Of a stretch of DNA of 64,000 nucleotides, positions 31,037 through 39,892 are shown piece after piece. Source of the DNA: Flavobacteriia bacterium (GTDB lineage Bacteria; Bacteroidota; Bacteroidia; Flavobacteriales; Flavobacteriaceae); NCBI GenBank assembly GCA_013298525.1, contig JAAFHW010000001.1:1-64000 (forward strand). The letters run 5' to 3'. Both the position numbers and the translations under genes were made by a program. The notes under the pieces were generated by a model, which did not search any database, was not told the origin of the DNA, and saw nothing but the letters and a program-made list of their open reading frames with translations. Every line of letters starts with the position of its first letter. Position 1 is the stretch's first letter.

Positions 31037-31294
31037 TTATACTATTTCTAAATTTGTATTTAAGTTATTTAAAATCTCTTTTACTTTTTCAATATCGTTT
31101 GGATGTACTTTTAAATCAATTCCGCCGTAAGCATAACTTGCTAATGGATCAACAGCTATTAAATTTTCATTTTGAAATAAATACGGAATTCCTTCATGGT
31201 CTAAAATAGATTTTAAAACCATGATTTCGTGAGCAAAATTAAATGTAGCAACAGTTATGAATTCAGACATTTCTATTTTTTTATAAAGATACAA
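31037..31294 (-). CDS. DUF2007-type putative signal-transducing protein
   Basis: TVATFNFAHEIMVLKSILDHEGIPYLFQNENLIAVDPLASYAYGGIDLKVHPNDIEKVKEIL. Confidence 0.85.
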   Translation of the reverse strand: MYLYKKIEMSEFITVATFNFAHEIMVLKSILDHEGIPYLFQNENLIAVDPLASYAYGGIDLKVHPNDIEKVKEILNNLNTNLEIV

Positions 31295-31379
31295 AAGTTA
31301 TATTTTCGATAAATCTATTCGCTATTTTCTATTTTCTATTTTCTTCTTCGTAATTTTAAACTTTATTAGAAAAAAGATT

Positions 31380-33560
31380 ATGAGTAAATTCCCAAAAAAG
31401 TTTGGAAAAAAAGAGAAAACTTTCTCTGAAAAGATTTTAAAAATACTATCACAAAACGCAAATAAACCATTCAATTACAAGCAAATATGTGCTGTTCTTG
31501 AATTGAACGATACAAAAAGTAGAAACGAAATTATTAAAGATTTAAAAATTCTTACTGCTCAAAAAGTAATTATTGAAAGTGAGCCAGGAAAATATTTAGT
31601 AAAAGCAGTTTCGCAAGATTACTACGAAGGAACGATTGATATGACTTCTCGAAGAACCGCATATTTTATTTGCGACGAGTTTGAAGATGATGTTTTTATT
31701 CCAACGAATAATTTGAATCACGCGTTAGATAAAGACAAAGTTAAGGTTTATGTTTATAACCGTCGTCGTGGTAAAAAACCAGAAGGTGAAGTAATTGAGG
31801 TTCTTGAAAGAGCTAAAACAGAATTCGTTGGAGTAATTGACATTCAAAAGAATTTTGCTTTTGTAACTACTGCCAATGCTAAAATGTACACCGATATTTT
31901 CATTCCAAAAGATAAATATAATGGAGCTGAACAAGGCGATGTTGTTGTTGTAAAAATTGAAGATTGGCCAAAGAAAGCCGATTCACCTTTTGGTTCAGTA
32001 ATCAATGTTTTAGGAAAACCAGGAGAACATGATACTGAAATTCACGCGATTCTTGCTGAGTATGGTTTGCCTTATGATTTTCCTGTAGAAGTGGAAGTTT
32101 TTGCACAAAAATTAGATACGGCGATTCATCCGGAAGAAATTGCAAAGCGTCGTGATATGCGTGATACTTTGACGTATACTATTGATCCAAAAGATGCTAA
32201 AGATTTTGATGATGCTTTATCGTTCAAAAAATTAGAGAACGGAAATTATGAAATCGGAATTCACATTGCCGATGTTTCACATTATTTGCAAGAAGGAACA
32301 ATTCTAGATGATGAAGCTTACAACAGAGCGACTTCGGTTTATTTAGTTGATAGAGTTGTGCCAATGTTGCCTGAAGTTTTATCCAATTTTGCTTGTTCAC
32401 TTCGTCCGAATGAAGAAAAATATACGTTTTCAGCCATTTTCGAAATTGATAATAAAGCAACTGTTTTAAATCAATGGTTTGGTAGAACGGTAATTAATTC
32501 TGATCAACGTTTTGCTTATGAAGAAGCTCAAGTGATTATTGAAACCAAATCTTCTACAATTCCAGCTGAAATTTCATTAACTGGAAATGAGTATAAAGCT
32601 TCTGATGAAATTACAGAAGCTACTTTAAAATTAGATGAATTAGCAAAAATTCTTCGTAGAAAAAGAATGAATGAAGGTGCTATTTCATTTGATAAAGTGG
32701 AAGTAAAATTCAACTTAGATGAAAATGGTGAACCAGAAGGTGTTTATTTCAAAGTTTCAAAAGATGCTAATCATTTGATAGAAGAATTCATGCTTTTAGC
32801 GAATAGAAAAGTAGCAGAATTTATTGGAAAACAAAAGAAAACATTTGTATATAGAATTCACGATGAACCTAATGAAGACAAGCTTTTTGCAATGCAAGCT
32901 TTGATTTCAAAATTTGGTTACAAAATGGATTTACGTGATAAAAAAGATATTTCAAAATCATTGAATAAATTAATGGAAGATGTCAATGGTAAGAAAGAGC
33001 AAAATCTAATAGATACGTTAGCCATTAGAACAATGAGTAAAGCTAAATACTCAACAGAAAATATTGGTCACTACGGATTAGCTTTTGATTATTACAGTCA
33101 TTTTACATCGCCAATTAGACGTTATCCTGACGTTATGGTACATAGATTACTTCAATATTATTTAGATGGCGGAAAATCGGTTTCTGCAGAAGAATTTGAA
33201 GAAAAATGCGAACATTCAAGTAATATGGAAAGTTTAGCCACAAATGCCGAACGTGATTCGATTAAGTACATGCAAATTAAATACATGCAAGATCACAAAG
33301 ACGAAGAGTTTTTGGGCGTAATTTCTGGTGTAACCGAATGGGGAATTTATGTAGAAATCATTTCTAATAAATGCGAAGGAATGTGTAGAATTCGTGAAAT
33401 AAAAGATGATTATTACACGTTTGATGAAAAACAATATGCTTTAGTTGGCGAAATTTCTAAAAGTTTACTACAATTAGGTGACGAAGTTTACGTTAAAGTT
33501 AAAAATGCCGATTTGGTTAAAAAACAATTAGATTTTACTTTTTTAAGAAAGAATGAATAA
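31380..33560 (+). CDS. rnr: Ribonuclease R
   Basis: RRDMRDTLTYTIDPKDAKDFDDALSF; YSHFTSPIRRYPDVMVHRLL; C-term S1 domain. Confidence 0.98.
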   Translation: MSKFPKKFGKKEKTFSEKILKILSQNANKPFNYKQICAVLELNDTKSRNEIIKDLKILTAQKVIIESEPGKYLVKAVSQDYYEGTIDMTSRRTAYFICDEFEDDVFIPTNNLNHALDKDKVKVYVYNRRRGKKPEGEVIEVLERAKTEFVGVIDIQKNFAFVTTANAKMYTDIFIPKDKYNGAEQGDVVVVKIEDWPKKADSPFGSVINVLGKPGEHDTEIHAILAEYGLPYDFPVEVEVFAQKLDTAIHPEEIAKRRDMRDTLTYTIDPKDAKDFDDALSFKKLENGNYEIGIHIADVSHYLQEGTILDDEAYNRATSVYLVDRVVPMLPEVLSNFACSLRPNEEKYTFSAIFEIDNKATVLNQWFGRTVINSDQRFAYEEAQVIIETKSSTIPAEISLTGNEYKASDEITEATLKLDELAKILRRKRMNEGAISFDKVEVKFNLDENGEPEGVYFKVSKDANHLIEEFMLLANRKVAEFIGKQKKTFVYRIHDEPNEDKLFAMQALISKFGYKMDLRDKKDISKSLNKLMEDVNGKKEQNLIDTLAIRTMSKAKYSTENIGHYGLAFDYYSHFTSPIRRYPDVMVHRLLQYYLDGGKSVSAEEFEEKCEHSSNMESLATNAERDSIKYMQIKYMQDHKDEEFLGVISGVTEWGIYVEIISNKCEGMCRIREIKDDYYTFDEKQYALVGEISKSLLQLGDEVYVKVKNADLVKKQLDFTFLRKNE

Positions 33561-33852
33561 AATTAAAAGTTATATAAAAAATAATATTTCAGTATTTTCT
33601 ATCACAGGAATACTTGTGTTGGTAGTATTTTTGCTTTTTAATATAAATTATCAAAGAACTGAAAACGAAAGAGATATTGTATTGGTGTATAATTTAATAT
33701 TAATTCCAATTTTTATTTTATTCTTCCTATTTGATTTTTTAATTAAAAAATGTATCTATTCAAGATTAAAATTAAATCTTTTTCAGTTTTTTGTTTTGTT
33801 AATTATCTCATTATTTTTTTATTATAAATTTTATCAATTATGTCAAGATTAA
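33553..33852 (+). CDS. Small hypothetical membrane protein
   Basis: 99 aa ORF with three TM stretches, overlapping both neighbours slightly. Confidence 0.6.
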   Translation: MNKIKSYIKNNISVFSITGILVLVVFLLFNINYQRTENERDIVLVYNLILIPIFILFFLFDFLIKKCIYSRLKLNLFQFFVLLIISLFFYYKFYQLCQD

Positions 33853-34508
33853 TTTTTTTATTTTTTTTTATTTTTTCAATTTCTTTTGCACAAACCGAAA
33901 AAAATGTTGGTGATTTTAATAAAGTAACTTCTTTTGATCAAATTGAAGTTTTACTAATTCCTTCTGATGAAAATAAAGTGGTTCTTGACGGTTCAGGTTC
34001 AGAAGATGTTGAAATTGTTAATAAAAATGGAGAGTTAAAAATTAGAATGCGTTTAACAAAAATGCTATCTGGAGATAATATTTCAGCTACAGTTTATTAC
34101 AAAAATATAGATGCAGTAGAAGCTAATGAAGGATCAAGAATTTCTTCTGAAGCTACATTTAAAGCTACCACTTTTGATATCATTGCAAAAGAAGGATCGC
34201 AAATTAAAATCAAAATAAATGTAGATAGATTAACAGTAAGAGTTGCTAATGGTTCTACTATTTCAATCTCTGGAACTGCTAAAAATCAAGATGTTTTAAT
34301 CAATTCTGGTGGAATTTATGAAGCTGAAAGACTTAAAACTAGTCAAACTATAATTACTGCAAATGCTGGTGGAGATGCCGATGTTTATGCAACCGATTTG
34401 GTTGACGCAAAAGTTCGTGCAGGCGGTGATATTAGAATCTACGGTAAACCAAAACAAATCAATCAAAAAATTGTTGCAGGCGGAACAATTAAAGAAGGAA
34501 ATGATTAG
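33840..34508 (+). CDS. GIN domain (DUF2807) protein
   Basis: Signal peptide; FNKVTSFDQIEVLLIPSDENKVVLDGSGSEDVEIVNKNGELKIRM; repeated beta-helix pattern. Confidence 0.88.
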   Translation: MSRLIFLFFFIFSISFAQTEKNVGDFNKVTSFDQIEVLLIPSDENKVVLDGSGSEDVEIVNKNGELKIRMRLTKMLSGDNISATVYYKNIDAVEANEGSRISSEATFKATTFDIIAKEGSQIKIKINVDRLTVRVANGSTISISGTAKNQDVLINSGGIYEAERLKTSQTIITANAGGDADVYATDLVDAKVRAGGDIRIYGKPKQINQKIVAGGTIKEGND

Positions 34509-34592
34509 TACTTTTTGTTTTTCAGAATAAAAGTTAGATATTTGATGAAGCAAAGTTTATTCTTTTAAACTTCAAATCCATAAACTTTTTAA

Positions 34593-35276
34593 ATGATAAA
34601 CGATATATTATCTGCCATACCTTGGGGAATTTTACTTGCATTTACTGTTGGTCCAGTATTTTTTGTACTTCTTGAAACTAGTATTACTAAAGGATTTAGA
34701 GCAGCTATGGTTTTTGACTTTGGAGTAGTTTTTGCCGATTTTGTATTCATTCTTATTGCTTATTTTTCTACCAATCAAATACTTGAAAAACTTAAAGACG
34801 ATCCAGGATTATTTATCTTTGGTGGCGCTGTAATGTTGGTTTACGGAATCATTTCATATGTAAAAGAAAAAAAGAGTTACAAAAAGCAACTTGATGAAGA
34901 ACTTGAAGATGATAATATCCAAAAAAACAACTACTTAGGTTTATTTTTTAAAGGATTTCTTTTAAATTTCATCAACATTGGAGTCTTAGCTTTTTGGATG
35001 GGAATCATCATTGTTTTTGGTCCAAAATTAAATATGGAAACAAACAGAATTGTTCTTTTCATAGCTTGTATTATCCTTACTTATTTCGCTGTTGATATCA
35101 TAAAAATCATGGTTGCCAAACAACTAAAATCAAGAATGACACCACACAATATTTACAAGATAAAAAGAGTTATCAGTATTATTCTAATGATTTTTGGTGG
35201 TTTTTTAATGGCGCAAGGTTTCTTCCCAAAAGAAAAAGAAATGATAAAAGAGAAGTTAGAGCAGTTGAAGGATTAA
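34593..35276 (+). CDS. LysE family transporter
   Basis: IPWGILLAFTVGPVFFVLLETSITKGFRAAMVFDFGVVFADFVFI. Confidence 0.9.
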   Translation: MINDILSAIPWGILLAFTVGPVFFVLLETSITKGFRAAMVFDFGVVFADFVFILIAYFSTNQILEKLKDDPGLFIFGGAVMLVYGIISYVKEKKSYKKQLDEELEDDNIQKNNYLGLFFKGFLLNFINIGVLAFWMGIIIVFGPKLNMETNRIVLFIACIILTYFAVDIIKIMVAKQLKSRMTPHNIYKIKRVISIILMIFGGFLMAQGFFPKEKEMIKEKLEQLKD

Positions 35277-35345
35277 TGCCAGTAATTTATTATTTTTATG
35301 CTATTGATGAAAAACGGAAAGAATTCATAAAAAATTAAAACAAAT

Positions 35346-35840
35346 ATGAAAAATATTTTATTGATATTTTTTTTGTCATCGCTTAATATGTATAGTGTTT
35401 TTGGACAAAAAAACATATATAATTTAAGCAATCAAATTCATATAACTAACATACGCCTGGAAAGATCAACAGGAAATGTTTATTCAAAAATTCCTGAAAG
35501 AAAACTTGTAGAATTAGACTTCTTAAGAGAAAATGATAGTGTTAGTTTAGTCACTAAAATTTATAATACAGATTCCGAAAAATCTAAAATTCACAAAGTT
35601 CCATCCATAATAAAAACATCAATTTTTGACAGTATTGTCGGAAAATTAAACAAACTTAATATCGAAAAAATAGAATATGATTTTAACATAGCCGATGGAA
35701 TTTCCTATAATTTATTTTTTGGTAACTCAAAATATTCCATAAACTTATCAATTCATACAATCGGAATTGATGATGAAAAAACAGAATACGAAGAGTTTTT
35801 AAGAACATTCAATTATGTGTGGAAACAGTTTGAAGAATAG
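35346..35840 (+). CDS. Hypothetical protein with signal peptide
   Basis: 164 aa ORF, N-term MKNILLIFFLSSLNMYSVFGQ. Confidence 0.6.
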   Translation: MKNILLIFFLSSLNMYSVFGQKNIYNLSNQIHITNIRLERSTGNVYSKIPERKLVELDFLRENDSVSLVTKIYNTDSEKSKIHKVPSIIKTSIFDSIVGKLNKLNIEKIEYDFNIADGISYNLFFGNSKYSINLSIHTIGIDDEKTEYEEFLRTFNYVWKQFEE

Positions 35841-35986
35841 TCGCCTAAAAGCTTTTTAAAGTAATGGTGAGTCTCGGAATTTTTTGAAATTAGAAAAGGT
35901 ATTTAATTTAATATTTAAACTTTAGTAGAATTCTTTTTTTATGAGATTATTCATTTCCATGAAAGAAAAATAATGTTTTAAGGAAA

Positions 35987-36265
35987 GGATTCGAACACAA
36001 CTTTAATTAATTTTTTCTAAAAATTTAATATAAAAAAAGAGACACATTTCTGTATCTCTTCTTGAGGCATCGTCCGGATTCGAACACAACTTTAATCAAT
36101 TTTTTCTAAAAATTTACAATAAAAAAACCTCCAAGTTTCCTTGAAGGTTTTAGAGGCATCGTCCGGATTCGAACATATCTTTAATTAATTTTTTCTAAAA
36201 ATTTATAATAAAAAAAACCTCCAAGTTTCCTTGAAGGTTTCAGAGGCATCGTCCGGATTCGAACC
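35987..36265 (-). repeat. Tandem array (~89-90 bp period) of tRNA-Cys 3'-end fragments, each with AT-rich linker and terminator hairpin
   Basis: GAGGCATCGTCCGGATTCGAAC at 36064-36085, 36153-36174 and 36243-36264 (the last inside tRNA-Cys), plus truncated GGATTCGAAC at 35987-35996; linker ACTTTAATTAATTTTTTCTAAAAATTTA conserved. Confidence 0.9.
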
Positions 36266-36314
36266 GGAGTAGGAGCTTTTGCAGAGCCCAGCCTAGCCGC
36301 TCGGCCACGACGCC
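36244..36314 (-). tRNA. tRNA-Cys (GCA)
   Basis: Reverse complement GGCGTCGTGGCCGAGCGGCTAGGCTGGGCTCTGCAAAAGCTCCTACTCCGGTTCGAATCCGGACGATGCCT: 7-bp acceptor stem, anticodon loop CTGCAAA, TTCGAAT loop, U73; CCA not encoded. Confidence 0.95.
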
Positions 36315-36331
36315 AATTATTTATTGGATTG

Positions 36332-36362
36332 CAAATATAAAACAAAAATCCCAAAAAGCAAA
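36332..36362 (-). promoter_or_regulatory. Bacteroidota-type promoter for tRNA-Cys (TTTG-N19-TATATTTG)
   Basis: Minus strand TTTGCTTTTTGGGATTTTTGTTTTATATTTG fits the TTTG / TAnnTTTG (-33/-7) consensus just upstream of the tRNA. Confidence 0.55.
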
Positions 36363-36414
36363 TTCCAAATTCCAATTTAAAAAATATACTTCTTAAGCTT
36401 GGAATTTGGAATTT
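36360..36414. repeat. 16-bp perfect inverted repeat AAATTCCAAATTCCAA / TTGGAATTTGGAATTT
   Basis: Arms 36360-36375 and 36399-36414 with a 23-nt spacer, between tRNA-Cys and folB. Confidence 0.85.
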
Positions 36415-36429
36415 CTACCATTGGAATTT

Positions 36430-36789
36430 CTAATTTCTATATTCTTCCATTTCAATAGTAACAGCTTCAACATCACCACCAATAGGCGGATTTAGTTTAG
36501 AAACTGCCAACACAATTCTAGAAACAGAAGGGATTTCTTTAAAGATTCTTGTGATGATTCGATGAGCAACATGTTCTAAAAGTTTGGCTCTAATATCCAT
36601 TTCTTCTACTACAATTTGATTTAAAAGTACATAATCAACCGTATCTTTCAATTCATCTGTGAGTGAAGACTTTCTTAAGTCGGTTTTAATTTCTAAATCA
36701 ACTCTATAATCTGAACCAATTTTTCCTTCCTCTTCAAGACATCCATGAAAGGAAAAAGTTCTAATATTCTGTAATTTAATTGTTCCCAT
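36430..36789 (-). CDS. folB: Dihydroneopterin aldolase
   Basis: IKLQNIRTFSFHGCLEEEGKIGSDYRVDLEIKTDL; ISRIVLAVSKLNPPIGGDVEAVTIEME. Confidence 0.93.
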   Translation of the reverse strand: MGTIKLQNIRTFSFHGCLEEEGKIGSDYRVDLEIKTDLRKSSLTDELKDTVDYVLLNQIVVEEMDIRAKLLEHVAHRIITRIFKEIPSVSRIVLAVSKLNPPIGGDVEAVTIEMEEYRN

Positions 36790-36914
36790 TTTTTTAGTAT
36801 TCAGTGTTCAGTAAACAGTTTTCAGATAAAAAAGTAAATAAAAGCACATCTATTTTCTATTCGTCTATTATCTATCATCTAAATTTTTATCTTTGCTAAA
36901 ATTACGAAATAATT

Positions 36915-38600
36915 ATGTCAACAGAAGAAAAGTCTCTGAATTTTATTGAACAAATCATAGAAGAAGATTTAAAAAACGGATTATCACAAGATAAACTTCG
37001 TTTTCGTTTTCCGCCTGAGCCAAATGGATATTTACACGTTGGTCATGCGAGTGCTATTTGTTTAAATTTTGGTTTAGGAATTGATTATCAAGCGCCAGTT
37101 AATTTGCGTTTTGATGATACCAATCCTGCTAAAGAAGAACAGGAATTTGTTGACGCAATCAAAAAAGATGTTGAATGGCTTGGTTTCAAATGGGATAAAG
37201 AATGTTATGCTTCTGATTATTTCCAAGAATTATACGATTGGGCAGTTCAGTTTATTAAAGATGGAAAAGCCTATGTTGATAGCCAATCTTCTGAAGAAAT
37301 GGCTATTCAAAAAGGAACACCAACAACTCCAGGAACCGATTCACCATATAGAAATCGTTCCGTTGAAGAAAATTTAGACTTATTCGAACAAATGAAAAAT
37401 GGTGAATTTCCAAACGGAACACATATTCTTCGTGCTAAGATAAGTATGGGCGCTAATAATATGTTGATGCGTGATCCAATCATGTATCGAATTTTACATG
37501 CTCATCATCATAGAACTGGTGATAAATGGTGTATTTACCCAATGTACGATTGGGCTCATGGAGAAAGTGATTATTTAGAACAAATTTCTCATTCGTTTTG
37601 TACACTTGAATTTTTACCTCACAGAGAATTATATGATTGGTTTTTGAATCAAATTTATGATAGTTCTAAAGTACGTCCAAAGCAACGTGAATTTGCTCGT
37701 AGAAATCTTTCACATACTGTGGTTTCCAAAAGAAAATTATTGCAATTAGTTCAAGAAAAGCATGTTACCGCTTGGGATGACCCTAGAATGAGCACCATTT
37801 CTGGGATGAGAAGACGTGGTTATACGCCAGCATCGATAAGAAATTTTGCTAATACAATTGGAATTGCAAAACGTACAAATTTAATTGATGTTTCGCTTTT
37901 AGAATTCTGTGTTCGCGAAGATTTAAATAAAACTGCTCCAAGAGTTATGGCGGTTTTAAATCCTGTGAAATTAGTAATTACAAATTATCCAGAAGGAAAA
38001 GAAGAAAGTTTAGAAGCTGAAAACAGTCAAGAAGACGCGAGTTTAGGTTTCCGTCAAGTGCCTTTTTCTAGAGAATTATACATTGAAAGAGAAGATTTTC
38101 AAGAGGAAGCCAATAAGAAATTTTTCCGTTTGACTTTAGGAACTGAAGTTCGACTTAAAAACGCTTATATCATTAAAGGAGAATCAGTTGTAAAAGATTC
38201 GGAAGGAAATATTACTGAAATTCATTGTACTTACGACGAAGATTCTCGAAGCGGAAGTGGAACAGAAGCTAGCCAAAGAAAAGTAAAAGGAACGATTCAT
38301 TGGGTTTCAATTAATCACGCTATTGAAGCTGAAGTTCGATTATATGACAGACTTTTTACTCATGAAAATCCTGATGGTGATAAAGAAGTAGATTTTAAAG
38401 AATACATTAATCCAAATTCATTAGAAGTTATTACTGGATATCTTGAACCAAGTTTAGCAACTGCAAAAGATGGTGAAAGATTTCAATTTCAACGATTAGG
38501 ATATTATTGTGTTGATAAAGATTCATCTTCAGAAAAATTAGTTTTTAATAAAACAGTTGGCTTAAGAGATACTTGGGCAAAAGTTGAAAGTAAAGAATAA
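36915..38600 (+). CDS. glnS: Glutamine--tRNA ligase
   Basis: RFRFPPEPNGYLHVGHASAICLNFGLG; LRFDDTNPAKEEQEFVDAIKKDVEWLGF; VVSKRKLLQLV. Confidence 0.98.
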   Translation: MSTEEKSLNFIEQIIEEDLKNGLSQDKLRFRFPPEPNGYLHVGHASAICLNFGLGIDYQAPVNLRFDDTNPAKEEQEFVDAIKKDVEWLGFKWDKECYASDYFQELYDWAVQFIKDGKAYVDSQSSEEMAIQKGTPTTPGTDSPYRNRSVEENLDLFEQMKNGEFPNGTHILRAKISMGANNMLMRDPIMYRILHAHHHRTGDKWCIYPMYDWAHGESDYLEQISHSFCTLEFLPHRELYDWFLNQIYDSSKVRPKQREFARRNLSHTVVSKRKLLQLVQEKHVTAWDDPRMSTISGMRRRGYTPASIRNFANTIGIAKRTNLIDVSLLEFCVREDLNKTAPRVMAVLNPVKLVITNYPEGKEESLEAENSQEDASLGFRQVPFSRELYIEREDFQEEANKKFFRLTLGTEVRLKNAYIIKGESVVKDSEGNITEIHCTYDEDSRSGSGTEASQRKVKGTIHWVSINHAIEAEVRLYDRLFTHENPDGDKEVDFKEYINPNSLEVITGYLEPSLATAKDGERFQFQRLGYYCVDKDSSSEKLVFNKTVGLRDTWAKVESKE

Positions 38601-38634
38601 TCCAATTTTGTCTTTTCGACAAAGGAGAAATCTC

Positions 38635-38665
38635 AAAAACTATTTTATTTTTAAAATAGTTTTTT
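38635..38665 (+). terminator. Intrinsic terminator after glnS
   Basis: AAAAACTATTTTA-TTTT-TAAAATAGTTTTTT hairpin. Confidence 0.75.
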
Positions 38666-38927
38666 ATTATAAAACCCAATAGAAATGTTGGGTTTTTCTA
38701 TTATTGAAAAAACTTATAATAAAATAAAAAGTATATTTTTTTACTATTAAAATCGACCTTTATATTTTAATTTTAATCAATTTTTAAAAATTCACCAACA
38801 TAATTCACCAAACCATCAATAAACGTTGGTTATTTGGCTTTAAAATGGTTTTTACTTCTTTAACGACGATTTAACACTACGACACGATAAAATTTCGTAA
38901 CTTTAGTATAAACAAAATTTAAAAGTT

Positions 38928-39257
38928 ATGTCAAGTAAAAATGGAAATAGCATTTTAGCAATTTTAGCAGGTGCTGCAATCGGAGTTGGATTAGGAATTT
39001 TATTTGCACCAGACAAAGGTTCAAAAACTAGAGAAAAAATAAAAGATGGTTTTGATGATCTAAAAGGAGAAGCCAAAACAAAATGGGATGCACTAGAAGA
39101 AGACACCAAAGAGAAATTTTCTAAAACCAAAGATGAGTTAAAAGAAACTGTTGAGGATTTACTTTCTAGTTCAAGTTACAAAGCAGAAGAAGCAATTACT
39201 TTTCTTGAAGAAAAATTGGCTGAGTTAAAAAAGCAAAACGCTAAACTTCAGAAATAA
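38928..39257 (+). CDS. YtxH domain-containing protein
   Basis: ILAILAGAAIGVGLGILFAPDKGSKTREKIKDGFDDLK. Confidence 0.9.
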   Translation: MSSKNGNSILAILAGAAIGVGLGILFAPDKGSKTREKIKDGFDDLKGEAKTKWDALEEDTKEKFSKTKDELKETVEDLLSSSSYKAEEAITFLEEKLAELKKQNAKLQK

Positions 39258-39607
39258 TGGCTTTTGAAGAATTAAAAGAAAATACTGAAGCAATTCAAGA
39301 AAATGCCAAAGCTTATGTAGAAAGCAGTTTAGCTTACTATAAACTTTGGGGTTTCAAAGTGGCTATGAAATCAACAACTCTAATGCTCAAGTTTTTCTTG
39401 ATAGCATTGTGTTTAATGATTGTTTTACTTTTTATTTCTATTGCTGGAGCAATGGCCTTAGGACAATTATTTCAAAGTTATCCACTAGGATTTCTTGCTG
39501 TTGCAGGAATCTATTTGATATTAGCTTTGTTATTATTTTTAGTAAAAGATAAAATAGTAGAAGGACCTATTTTAGAGAAATTTTCAGAAATATTTTTTAA
39601 CGACTAG
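39257..39607 (+). CDS. Holin-superfamily-III/competence-like membrane protein
   Basis: Two long TM helices; start overlaps the upstream stop, in operon with YtxH. Confidence 0.7.
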   Translation: MAFEELKENTEAIQENAKAYVESSLAYYKLWGFKVAMKSTTLMLKFFLIALCLMIVLLFISIAGAMALGQLFQSYPLGFLAVAGIYLILALLLFLVKDKIVEGPILEKFSEIFFND

Positions 39608-39610
39608 ATT

Positions 39611-39865
39611 ATGGAAACAAAAAAATATTCGTCCTATGCAGCAATAGAGCAGGATTTAGAAATTCTGAAATTAGAAAAAGAACTCTATTATCAAAAGATG
39701 CTTTTAAGTATTGATAAAACTAAAGAAAGTATTTTGCCCTCTAAATCAGTTTCTTTTATTGGAAATCTGTATCAAAAGGTATTTTCAGGAACTTACGGAA
39801 CGCTTTTAAAAATAGCAATTCCTTACATCATCAATTGGTATATAAACAGAAAAAGAGGCGATTAA
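39611..39865 (+). CDS. Hypothetical protein of the YtxH operon
   Basis: 84 aa, tight spacing with the preceding genes. Confidence 0.65.
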   Translation: METKKYSSYAAIEQDLEILKLEKELYYQKMLLSIDKTKESILPSKSVSFIGNLYQKVFSGTYGTLLKIAIPYIINWYINRKRGD

Positions 39866-39877
39866 GCCTCTTTTTTT
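39852..39877 (+). terminator. Intrinsic terminator of the YtxH operon
   Basis: AAAGAGGC-GATTAA-GCCTCTTTTTTT, overlapping the stop codon of the last gene. Confidence 0.8.
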
Positions 39878-39892
39878 ATCTGAATAACTTCA

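Noticed and set aside
31315-31350. CTATTTT repeats upstream of rnr as a regulatory repeat
   Set aside because: Short low-complexity AT-rich sequence, common in such genomes; no structure beyond composition.
35987-36265. Possible CRISPR-like array (repeats with ~65-bp spacers)
   Set aside because: The 'spacers' are themselves repeated, the repeat is the 3' end of the adjacent tRNA-Cys, and no cas genes are present.
36181-36375. ORF 64 aa on the minus strand
   Set aside because: It runs through the tRNA-Cys gene, so it is a spurious ORF.
39257-39607. Holin-like protein as evidence of a prophage
   Set aside because: No other phage genes nearby; it is in a YtxH operon typical of chromosomal envelope proteins.
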